Both the position numbers and the translations under genes were made by a program. A stretch of DNA of 64,000 bases from Euwallacea fornicatus (taxonomy: Eukaryota; Arthropoda; Insecta; Coleoptera; Curculionidae): assembly GCF_040115645.1 (NCBI RefSeq), contig NC_089547.1, positions 4,278,001-4,342,000 of the forward strand. Direction: 5' to 3'. The notes below the pieces were generated by a model, which saw only the letters and a program-made list of their open reading frames with translations, was not told the DNA's origin and did not search any database. Shown here one piece after another: positions 10,273 through 21,694 of the stretch. The stretch's first letter is position 1, and each line of letters starts with the position of its first letter.

Positions 10273-13077
10273 TATTTGTAATGGGAAAAGCAGGGAAAGC
10301 CCGTGCGTGCGCTATCCATTAAGCTCGCACACAATCAGCTTTTAGATCGCTTCAACGCGAATATCTTTTTGGGTCAAACTCGACTTTATGCAAGCCAACG
10401 TCGGATTTTTATACTTTTACATATTTATGATGGAAAATTCCCTTCAGGGAGGATTTATATGCTCAACCAGTATTTCAGGAGTAACATAATAAACTGCCTA
10501 AGTGGAGAAAAAATAATGTCGCTTTAGGCGAAATAATAAAATTCTGAAAAGGACTCTATTAAAATGTAAATAAGTTCGCAATTTTGCTGCATTGAATGCC
10601 GATTCTCGTTAGAATTCGGAGCAGATTTGAGTCTGAAGGGGTTTACGCATCAAAAAGACAGTTTCCGAGGCTTCCAATAGAAAAAACTTCAGGTCAAAAG
10701 CTCCATACAAATAGCGCAATTCCTGCTATTTCCAATGGCACTCGAGCCCCTTCACTCCGGCCATATCACGCGGAGCACAGAGGTTTCAACGTAAATTAAA
10801 CAACGAGATCTCCTTGCCTTAAAAGCTTTGAAGTTCCTAAATCTTCACCTGTAACGCAAACAAGCCCTTCTGAGCCGTAATGACTACATGTTCAAGCCCT
10901 ACGGTTTTAACTGCCCTAATTAGAGTTCACGTGATTTCAGCACAGCAACCGATTCTCGTTGAAAAGCTCTTAAGGGTCTAACTCTCAGAAAATGCTTCCC
11001 TGCTCTCATTCGTCTGAGGGCGGTCATGAGGATCGGAAATTTGTGCCTGAAAGGGGGATTTTTTCGGTTGAAGGTAAACGTTATTTTGGGTCGATCCTGT
11101 TTCCCCTAGAAAACCCCAGATAATCGGATAATTCCGGTGTTAAAAAATCAGCCTTTCCAGGGACAAATAATTGCCGTGTTTGCGTCTCTGCGAACTTTCA
11201 AGGCGATAAAAGTTCTCTAAAGGAAATCACCTTTAACTGGATATTTTCCCGGGAAATTATCAACCCTGCAGGAAAAATAATCGACTTTTCAACTCCAACG
11301 ACCGAGAAATCGCTCGAACTTTGAAGTTGTTGCTTCCGCACTTTAAAGCGCTCCGTTATTGCGTTTTCGGTCCTCCAAAGACAAAACTCGGAACGAGGCC
11401 TATAAGCGCGGTTTTCACCCACTCAGTAACTCGGCTTTTACTGTTATTAAAATCGAAAACTGCTGTATACTTTTCTTCCTTACGGGCTTCGTGAGTAAAT
11501 GCGGCTAACAGGATAATTGAATTATTCAGGGACGATTTTAATATTTAAATTCGCTTTATTTTAGAACAATTATGTTTGTGAGAGCTTTATCGCTTGAATC
11601 CAGCTAGAGATTTATTCCCTAGAAATCAATAGAAAACGCGCAAAAATGCGAAAATCCCCCCAAAATGAGGCGAATCTTATCACTGACGCGACTAGTCTTT
11701 AGGCGACGGCATCTCGCAAACGGTAAAAGCTATCGAGTTGCACGTTTCACCGATCGGAAGAGATGCAAATGGTGCCTATTTTCCTTTAGTGTAAGTTTGC
11801 ACAGATGCGCGTAGTTGCCATTCAAAAAGTCGACCAACCAGACCAACATGGAATTTGTTCAGAATTCAAGGCTTCGCATAAAAATTGAACACTTTTGCCC
11901 TTTCACGGTTAAAGCTCCGCCGGAAAATTAAAAAAAAATACGTTACATGAGAATTTAAAATAGAGGAATGGGGCTTCTGATGCAGTTTTCGTCCATCAGC
12001 AGGAATTCGTGGCAACTTGAAAAAAATTCTGAAAATTCCATAAAAGTTTCCCGTAACTCTCCTGTGCTGGTCTAAAACTTTGAGTTTTTCATAAAAGTGT
12101 TCAATAGGATTATATGAACTAATGAAGATAATCTGTCTAAAGATGCCGCTAGGCGAACCAGCGATCGTTATCAAACCGCTAGAGGGCGTTAGAATTTTTT
12201 TTTAACGGGCAGTTGCAAAACTCTCGACCCTCATCGGTTCGATATTATAAAAAATCTTTTACGGCTAACTAATTTATTTAGGTTTTATATTCTGAATAAA
12301 CGACGACATTAACATTCATTATGTAATTGCGTTATAAGAACGCCCTACATCAACGAGCCCTCTCACCAAATAACTAGCTATGAAAAACTACCTTGAATAT
12401 TCAGATTCACAACTTTCAGACGTTTGACTCACTGCCCCTGTTTTCCATCCCTTCGCTAAACCCTCCTCGCTGGATTAGGAACTTATTATAAGCAAACAAG
12501 TCTCCTCTACACGAAAATCCTTCTCGGAAAGTGTTCGTTAAAAGCCTGAAATATTCAGTCCGGATAATCTGCACTTATTTATCATAACACGAACTCGATT
12601 TCTCAAATCAACTATATTTAAATTTATTGTTATTTATGGAAGGGAGTTTATCGTTTCATGAATAGGGGCTATTTCGTTGGCCGGAGGTCACATAAAAGGG
12701 CTCAGTCACATTATTAGGCCGACAGCGACGAGGGGTTACCACGTAATCAATCTCGCATTCTGTGTATTGATATAAAGTCCCATTTAATGTAGCCAAGGAC
12801 TAAAAAATTTGGTTATGTGGTAGAGCCCCCGAAAGAAAATAAACCACAGTGACACACGCAATCTGACTTTGTGGTTGGTAATATTTTTAATTAAATACCC
12901 TTTGGGTGCAGAAGCATTTCCAAAAATAGCTTTGATTAAATATCTAAAACTTTTCGCAGGAAAAGCCGCAAAACATGATTTTATGGGTTGCTTAAATGGA
13001 GAGTTTCAAGCGGGTTCTTAAGCCTTTTGCAAAACAATTATCTTTAATCGCTCCAATTTATTGTGAAAAAAATATTG
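10273..13077. other. Non-coding stretch
   Basis: AT-rich sequence without a supportable gene. The longest frames are about 100 codons or less and have no family signature. A CTCF-like sequence, CCGCTAGAGGGCG, begins at 12176. Confidence 0.6.
12176..12190 (+). promoter_or_regulatory. CTCF-like motif
   Basis: CCGCTAGAGGGCGTT differs from the vertebrate CTCF core consensus (CCASYAGRKGGCRS) at only two positions. This is a motif match only. Binding is not implied without other data. Confidence 0.25.
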
Positions 13078-13930
13078 TGAAAGTTATAAAACTCCTAACC
13101 GCGATCGCTCTGGCACCAAATGGACCCAGTTCAACTGAAATGTATCTCGTAAACTGGAAGCTAATAATCCTATAAGTAATTGGTAATGGTGCAGGGCGCT
13201 AGTTGTGGTGTTTCTGTGATGATCCGAGGATTGATTTAGGAGCCGCAAGCAAGGATATTTTAACGTTTTTTAAATGGGGCTGCAGAGCAAATCCGCGTCC
13301 TTTCCGTAAGGCAATTGTCCCTGACAGGGTCCGCAGTTCGCAGATAATATAGTAATATCAAAAAGATAAGTAGAAAGAAAAAATTATAAAACTTCTAGCC
13401 GCGATCGCTCTCATACCGTTTGATACATCAAATCGTATGAGACGTAAACAAACATTGATTAAAAAATATCTCATAAAGTGCAAGTGAATAATATTGTTAG
13501 TAATTGAGCGTGGTGCAGGACACTAGTTGGGGTGTTTTTAGTGATGATCTGAGAACAGGTTTTGAAGCTGCAAGCAAGCGAATTTTTCAAAAAGGCAAAT
13601 TATAAAGTTTTTTAATGGCAAAGTAAAATCCTATCCCTCCTATAGGGCAATTGCCCCTAATAGGGTCTACAGTTCGTATATAATATCACTGAGCAAAGTG
13701 AGAAGTACAACGAGGTGGAAAACTCCGGTCCCGCGTTGCTCTCATATTGTGCGCTAATGCGATGTATCAAGCTTAATTAAAAAATAATTTCTTTTCACTT
13801 TATGAATTAAATCAATTACTTTTCTGGCATTTGGTGATCTACAGTTGGCCCTAATTTGGGGGAAATTCTCGTGCAGATCGCACCCGAAGCTTGGGGTCCA
13901 CAGCCAAGCAACTTCTTTGAAAGAGTGAAA
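13078..13930. repeat. Tandem array of a decayed repeat of about 300 bp, three units
   Basis: Units begin near 13081, 13381 and 13711. Units 1 and 2 are in register at exactly 300 bp: ATAAAACTYCTARCCGCGAT at 13086 and 13386, then GTGCAGG, CACTAGTTG-like, CAAGCAAG, GCAATTG and CAGTTCG blocks in the same order. The third unit (AACTCCGGTCCCGCGTTGCT at 13721) is diverged and truncated. There is no coding capacity. It could be an ancient satellite, or the internal repeat of a mobile element. Confidence 0.75.
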
Positions 13931-15559
13931 AACATTACTCCCTTTACTCAGGTGAAGGAAATTGAACTGAAACCTTATTTATCGCTCTATATTCTAAAAC
14001 TTCTCCAAACTCATATCAAAAACTCTTACTCATAAACCCAAGTCGAAGCAACAAAACGAAACGAACGCCGAGTTTCAAAGTTTTAACACGTGGATGAGTG
14101 GATGAGCGTCGATTTCGGAGTGGGGCCGCGCGTTTCGCCATCCAGGGAGGGACTTCCAGACTGGACTAGTGGGGCCTTAGAGGATCCCAACCTGTACGAG
14201 ACGGTGCGCACGTGAACCGCGAAATTTCCGAAATCATGCAAAACGGTGACGGGGGCGAGTTTCGAGGCTGCAAACCCTGAGGAGCTTTTGCTCTCCGAGT
14301 GGGGGGGAATTCACGGTATTGATACATTGAGTCTTGAATTATGTGTATCTTGAGTTTTTTTTCCAAAAAAGCGGTGAAAGTGGGAAATTTAGCGCCACCT
14401 TCCAACCCCTGAGCGAATCATACGGTCCAATCGATAGGCAAACGCACACAGGTTTCACCTAGCGTAGCTCCCTTAAACGTCCCCCAGAGGGAAGGAATAA
14501 TATCCCCATCAAGAAGCTTTCAAGGTTTTTAACAGGGCTCACATTCCGACATGTCATTTTCGTGTTACAGGAGAAGGGATCGCGTAAGTTTGTCACGTAT
14601 ATAGATAATCAAGGAGGGTGGCAAATTCAATTTCCAGAGGCGTACTTTTTGTTGGGGAAAACTTGCCATTAAAGGAGGAACGGAAGGGAATACTGATCGA
14701 TTGAGTTAAGTTTACCTAAGCGCAAACCTACCCGAGTTAAGCAATATTGCTAATCTATCAAACACTGGTAATATAATAGACCAATTTGTTTCTGCAACAT
14801 CCATCTCAATCGAACAAGTAGCTACACCTAATCCATTAAGCATTCAACTAGCGACAAACACCATTAATCACCTGATTATTCAAATCGACAAAGAACTCTG
14901 CCATCTCGGTAAACAATGCGAGTTCCAAGACACGAAACTTTAAGTGTGTTCTAATGGAGACCGGATTTAGTTTATAATACACACTCTGTCTAAATTTCCA
15001 GGCTGGAAATGTAATTTATGTGTGCACCTCCAGAATAGCGAACCTCGGAGTTCCATTAACTTCGTTTGCCGGGCAGCGGGAATTCCGATGAGGTATTAAT
15101 TTTGTGATACGTTGGAGGAATTTGGTATTGGCCCGAAGAAAAAAGGAAAAGAAGCCCCTAGAGGCAATTGTAGGGGTTGGAAAATGGGCGTATTTACGGG
15201 GCCAACATTGAGAAGAAATTCTATTAAAACCAGCCAGGAGTTTCGCGACATCAGTCCTTTCTCCCACGCTGCGTTTTCTTAATATTTAACTTCAAATCAC
15301 CATTTGCCGTTCAAAAGCCTCGAAAAAGCATGCACAATCTTGAACAGGCTATTGTTGACCATCAAACTGCTTCTCCGCGATCACACAATAGCACAGTAAA
15401 AACAGTCCCGCAGCTGGTTAAATCTCATACATCTAGATTTTCCAGCCCTGGGGCTCCGTCCCACATGACGTGTATGAAATTGAGTGTCAAAGAGATTCTC
15501 AGAAAAGCATAAAATTCTGGAAGAAATAACGTTTTATGGAGAAAGTAACGAACATGCCT
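13931..15559. other. Non-coding stretch between repeat blocks
   Basis: No recognisable gene. An 80-90 codon minus-strand frame near 15016-15267 and a 79-codon one near 14166-14405 show no family features. An AGGTGGCGCT (dCTCF-like) match on the minus strand lies at 14391-14400. Confidence 0.5.
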
Positions 15560-16460
15560 CGGGTTTGTAAGATCGAGACTCCATAATTGGAGAGATATCA
15601 ATGGTCGTATAGGAAACTGGAACTAAGGGGTATGCAGAAAGAAATATTTACCGCTTGTAAGGCGGTTGTCCCCAAAAAAGGCAAAAACATGCATGCTCGA
15701 GCAAAGCGAAACATAGTTCGAGTTCTAAAACTCCGCTGCCTGATTAGAAGCCCGTATCTTTCAATGAGGAAGTGAAGGATTTTCATTAATGCTTCTTCGA
15801 ATTGGGGGTTCACAGCGAATTTGCATCCCCTTTGTGAAGTGCGTGTCCTTAACAGAGCTCTGAACACGCGCACCGGGCACGGAGAACAATGGACCCGGTT
15901 AAAAAAGCTCCTGTCCCTCATCGCCCCTATACCAAATGCTAATTTGATATGACAAGCTCCCATCATATTTCCCAAACTGCATTGCTCAGCTCCATTATTT
16001 TCTTCCAGTTTCGTATTCTGTGGATGGTGCTACTTGACGCAAAATTTCCGCGATGATTTGGCATATAATTTAGAAACTACAGCCAAGAAAGTCTCTATCA
16101 GGAAAGTGTGAGGAGAAACTTGAGTAACTAAAGCAACTGAGGTAGACCGATGGAGGCGCGACAGAACCAATTTACATCCCTTTTATAGGGCATTTGACCT
16201 TAATAAGGCCAAAAAACCACAAATAAGTTCGTTAACTGAAAGGGAATCGTGGCTCGAGTTCCAGAACTCCCGGCCCTCATCGCTTTGTCGTCATATTGCG
16301 TTGTTCATACGTGTACAAAAACTGCATTGTTTACTTCGGTTACGGTTTCAGGGCTTGTTAGCGCACACCTGACACTAGCTGAGGGGACATTGATGTTCCA
16401 ACTCCTAATTTACAAGTCTGCGAGCAAGCAAATCGCATCAAAAATCAATGAAATTCCCAA
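15560..16460. repeat. Further dispersed copies of the same repeat of about 300 bp
   Basis: The core seen at 13091 and 13391 recurs near 15730 (AAAACTCCGCTGCC), 15905 (AGCTCCTGTCCCTCATCGCC, then ATACCAAATG) and 16268 (GAACTCCCGGCCCTCATCGC, then TCATATTGCG). The preceding CCTTT-TAGGG and CAAG blocks are in matching order. The CTGCAAGCAAGC motif of the tandem units appears as CTGCGAGCAAGC at 16418. With the tandem array this makes at least six copies in 3.4 kb. Confidence 0.6.
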
Positions 16461-19400
16461 AGAAACAACATTAAAATAGTGTTTCTCCTGATGGCTAATT
16501 CGGGCTAAGTGACCAATATCTGCTCCTAGATCAAGACATAATCGAAGATACCAATGGTCATGTAGGAAGTTGCGTCGATGTAAATGAAATTTAAACGAGG
16601 CCATTAGGTTTCGAATTATAGCAATTCGCTTCGGATGGGGTGATTCAATAAGCCCGCAGCTGTGAATTATCTGGTAATGGGTTGGCAAATTATCGGCAAA
16701 CGTAAATTGGAGTCAATTTGATAATGGAGATGATAGAGATCGCAGAAAGTATTAAGCACTAGTTACATAGAACATCATTCAACTGGAAGTCGTTTTAAAC
16801 TTTATGCAATGAGTGTCGAGATTAAGTGATTGCAGAGAGCAAATTGAATGGAGGTACCTATTTTTTACGATTTAACCATCGATATCGTAGGAGTCTATCG
16901 ATTTTTGTCGGAAATTTACTTTCCAAATGCCTTCAGGAAAACCCGTTTGAGACCGACAACTTTAAAACTTCCGGTGAAGCTAATTCAGATTACACCGAAT
17001 TTTATGGGAATTCATGATGTTCACATCGGGTCCCATTATCGGTAATAAGTTCTTGTGATTTCCGTGAAATTCCATTCGAAATCGCACAAGGTACTGAGAA
17101 CCCAGTTTCCAATGGAGACGGATCCGTGGACGGACTTCCGCGTTTTTCTACGTTTTTCCGAGAAGGGGATGATGTTTCTTTTTCAAATTTTTAGCGTCGA
17201 AATCCCAGGAAACAGTGAGCACTAAAAATCGCGCCACCTAAACTCTATTTCTTGTCAACACAGACACGACCACAACAAGCGCACCCACACAATAACAGCA
17301 AAACTATCGAACAGGACCGCATTTAGGCTCACTCTGTATATAACGAGAGAGGATACGTGAGCCCATCGCTAGAATAATTTAATGAATAAAAGTTGAAATA
17401 TATGAGGGTATCAACAAATCGCAAACAGCAATAAATAAAAATTAATAACATGTATGTAGGCACATACAAAAGCGACGAAAACGAAAGTGAAGTCCAACTC
17501 TGTAAAACGATTTATCACCTGCAGGTGCGGACCAATCGGCAGCGGGCCTCATGGTGAACGATGCGTTTATTATTGTTTTGATCTTGTCTATCTTAAAGAT
17601 AAATAATCCATAGTCGCCTCGATGTACCCTTTAGACCTGCAAGATCGGGTAGCAATATCTCTTTGGTTTCCTGGGAGTCGTTATAAAGTTCAGCTAATTA
17701 TAATTTAAATTATTCCAGCAAATAGCCACTGCTGTCAGTTTTACGTCATTAGACAGGCTTTGGAAACAAAATAGTAACGCTTCAGAAATGGCGTCTTCGC
17801 ATCTGCCTGCTGCTCAGTTCGTGCTTTACGAAAATTGCAAGTTTCCTCTGAAATTTTGGAAAAAACTGTTAATACTGTGCGTTAGTGGAAACGTTAACTT
17901 TTGAGTAAAACAGTGCGTATAATTCGACGGAGTTTCGGGTAGAAAACGGTGAAAAATCGCGTGCTGAAAATTCTATTGTGAGTTTGACAGTCTGGCGAAC
18001 GTACGGTCGCTTATGCTCGGGTCGGCGGAAGCACCCGATGAATGAAACCAGAATCTGCGACTATCCTGGAGCTGAGCATTGACGTAAACAACAGGGATTG
18101 ATGTGAAAATAGGGAAAAAGTACGTAAAAACTTTATTAACCACTTTAACTTTAACTTTTAAAAGACATCACTGTTGGGTGTACGCGATTGGGCATATTGA
18201 ACGATAAGCTGGTGAAGTCTCTATTGAAAGAATTCACGATTTCAACGCTTTCATTTCAACTAACACTTGCGTCACCAGAGAGAGAAAGGGCCGAATTCGT
18301 GTTGTATCAATTTACGCTTTCTATAAGTTCGCCCCAGTTCAAAATCGGTATTTAACACCAAGAAATGCGATTTTCATGATTTATTTTGCCCATAAAACTT
18401 AAGCATAAAGTAAGATTATTAATTTTGTTAATCAGCTTCCTCGCAAAAGCGGCTTATAACTCAGCGATAGCAATCTTTCCGTTGAAAACCTTCCACCAGA
18501 AACAGCAGAAGTGAACTTTTTATTGCCCCCGATTCTTATCAGCAAATTAAATTACTTTCGTGAGAAAGATCGAGTGTTGTGAGGGTTGTTTGAGGGTCTT
18601 TACAGCAACTTATGTGAGGTAGTTGCACGATAATATGATTGAATTTCCTCGTGTCGAAGCCAAGTCACAAATATGCCGCAAAAGCACCCAAAATGGCACA
18701 AATGCCCGGATATTGAGAGCTCCGATGGCCATTTCCGGTCCTCCAAATCCAATAATAAAAATCCAATTCTAAATGTCATTGGCACGCCTTAAAATATATG
18801 TCAGTTGCGTTTTATCATAGCGGATTCGAGGTAAATGCTTGTTAAATTTCTTTGGGCGAAAAGTCCTCCAAAAAAGCGTATATCTTGCGGGAAAATCTGC
18901 ACAGATTTTGACACAAATTTTATAGCAAGCAGACGTAATTTGGCAGAAGAACGTCTGGAGATTAAATCTGAGAAATGACAAGGAGATTGTATCATTTCCG
19001 CGCTGCATCGCTAGATATATTGGAAATTCGAGCGAGCTGCATCCAGAGAGGGATTCTTCGAACTCCATGCCAGGCTTTTGTATAGATTTTTCCATTCTGG
19101 CTGCAATTACTAGTTGCGGAATGGGAAGATTAAAACTGGAACAAAAGCCAGGCAGAGACAAAACCTTCGGTTTTTTTTGTGGTGAATGTCTGAAACCGCA
19201 TCCATTAGGCCAACTTAATATAAAGTCGCTGCCTTGAAGGCAATGGCGAGCTTTGGAAACACAATGTTAAATTACATATTTCTATAAAACTTCTCTGACC
19301 TTTATTCACTCAACATTTAAAATTACACGCAATAAATGTATTGTTTTGTGAAGCGGCTTCGGCTAATTATTATTTGAGGTGCGGATGGTTTTTTCCCAGA

Positions 19401-21340
19401 AGGGTTGTGTTATTAATCAGCAGCAAACAACCCTTATTTGTTGAAATAAAACATTCGTGCAGTATTCGAAAATTGTTATTATCAGAGACGAACTGGATGG
19501 GGTTCCTGGCATTTGGACGTTGAATGCATGACCTCTGGAATTTTTAGGAGAGAAGTAAAATCTAAAGCAATATCTAAATATACACAGTACTTAAATGAGT
19601 ATTTGCCCAGAAATTCGTTCAACACGAAGAGGCTCTTTTTCCTTAATTAGAATTGTTCAAAACTTGCTCTTTCTATTAGTTTTGCTAAGTGGGACTTTTG
19701 TGCCTCCCTACTGCGCCACTGTTTTCTTCCCACGCAACTTGCAATTTGATTACTTGAACATGCCACTGACAGAAGTATTTTCTTAGAAATTTATTGGCAA
19801 AGAATCTACTTTCCGTTAATAACGATATATCAGAGTCCGCACCTTTGGTCGGTTTTGTTAAGCGTGCTTTTGGTGTCCTCAAATGCATCCTCACTGCCTC
19901 ACCGATCCGGTGCCAGTCAAACACCAAATTAACGCTTTCCCAGAAATTCGTTAGTGTAAAAGCAATTTTTTGTCGATTCGAGGTTTCCGAATCTACAGTT
20001 TGTTGGATTTGCAAAGTGGCTGCGTGGTTTTCACTACTTAAAAGAAAAATTCCTAATATGTTGCCCTGATAAATCCGAACGGAAAATCGTTAAATTTTTT
20101 CAGCTCGAACTTCCAGGTAATCTATCGTAATGGAAGGGGGAGATAGTCACGAATTTGCTATAACAATGATAATTCTCCACTGAATTCGATTATTTGCCTC
20201 TAAAATTACTTTACAAGATTTCGCCCCAAATATGTTTTCGTCCAGTCCGCCCCTGATTAGCACTATTTGAGTAACAGAATACATAAATTTTGTGCCGTAT
20301 ACGCATAGAGTAAGTACTCTATAATTCGTTTGGGTGCCTCTCTAAGCGTTTCTTCAATGAATTTGGAGTTTCACGGAAGTACCAAATCACTCTCCTCACC
20401 TCAGCGGCCCCCACAAGCTCATTTCCTTCATACCTTTCTCTGATTTGAAAAGCAACAGAAGCATGCAAATTCCCATCAGCCATGATCATAATATAAGTAT
20501 GTACAAAGACGCTTTTGTGAGGTGTTTATTTACAATAATCAAACATCCAGAAGCAGACATCGATCTTACCCTCCGCATCACCCTCAAAGAGAACGAGGAC
20601 GTCTTCATGTTAGCGGCTTCAGTCAAGAAAGTAAGCGAGGGTAAGCGTTAAGTATCTGGAGGAAGTAAAAATAAGGGAGGAATGTATCAAATTGCGTCCC
20701 GTCTTGTATCACCCCCGATCGGTACTGAGTTTATCAGCTACTCATGACCACTGACAGACTGTCCTGTAGTCGAATTGTACAAAAACCAACACTTAATGTA
20801 CTGAAGGAACCAACATTCCAATAGCCAAATTGTACTAAAGATAGTACAATTTTGTTGCTAAGAACAATTTTATCTCTATGATGGGCGGTAAGTTCTCGCT
20901 TAGGTTGCTATGGAAAATGGCAGCTGCGTCCTCGAATTCAACTGTTGCTGAGCTGCTGACCCTCGGCTGGAAGACATCGGATACTGTGTCCGTTTTGAAT
21001 AATGCATTATTTACTCATGATCAGATGATTTCGGTCCGGGATAAGTGGGGACAAAACATTAAAATTGATTCTGGAAAATTTCGAGCGACGGTGATGAATA
21101 ATTTCCCGAAAGGGCCGATATTGATGCGGGGATCGGTTTGTTATACAAGCGAATGGGGATATCTCGGCACGTTGATTTCGCATTTTTTAGAATAATTTTT
21201 TGAGGTTTTAAATCGTTTGAAGTGAGCAGAGTGATTCTCTTGGGGGCTGCAAAAGTTCGTTGTCGTAGATTTTGAGTGACGTTGGATTGAGGAATTGCGC
21301 GTTACTCTTTGGGGCATTAATAATCAATAATTAATTTAAC
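16461..21340. other. Non-coding stretch
   Basis: No convincing gene. A short minus-strand TAGGTGGCGC motif lies at 17231-17240. At 17811 CTCAGTTCG resembles an insect initiator, but no coding exon follows that I can tie to it. One 105-codon frame (20878-21195) is listed separately. Confidence 0.5.
20878..21195 (+). CDS. Hypothetical single-exon ORF, 105 codons, doubtful
   Basis: An ATG-initiated frame with a GC-richer composition than its flanks and no low-complexity sequence. I recognise no domain. No promoter or poly(A) signal is evident, though the poly(A) region of the neighbouring minus-strand PDZ gene is only about 150 bases away. It may be a chance frame. Confidence 0.2.
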   Translation: MMGGKFSLRLLWKMAAASSNSTVAELLTLGWKTSDTVSVLNNALFTHDQMISVRDKWGQNIKIDSGKFRATVMNNFPKGPILMRGSVCYTSEWGYLGTLISHFLE

Positions 21341-21347
21341 AATTAAC

Positions 21348-21353
21348 TTTATT
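21348..21353 (-). terminator. Poly(A) signal of the PDZ-domain gene
   Basis: The minus strand reads AATAAA here, about 340 bases after the TGA stop. It implies an AT-rich 3' UTR. Confidence 0.55.
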
Positions 21354-21694
21354 GAACACAGTATTACCACATAAACACTTATATTAAAACAACTCAGTAT
21401 CACATATCAGTAACTGTTAATTTGTTAATTATTAGATATCGGTCGCTCCATTTCTGATTATGTTCGCAAAACTGTCGATTAAGAAATCTGAGCGTTAAAT
21501 CGTTCCTTTTCTGCTGCAATTTTGGAAAAAATCTATTTAAAATTATTAGAAATTAAAGAAAAAGTGATTAGATAGAAAAAGTCTTCTTAAGTCCGCCTCA
21601 AAAATCGAACGATTATTAACGAGAAAAATTAACAATAATAATTATGAACAAAGTCACTGTAAAGCTAATAATAATTGCGGATTGTTTTAACGAT

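Noticed and set aside
20445..20651. 68-codon plus-strand frame with a charged C-terminal half
   Set aside because: No family signature and no supported splice partner; most likely chance.
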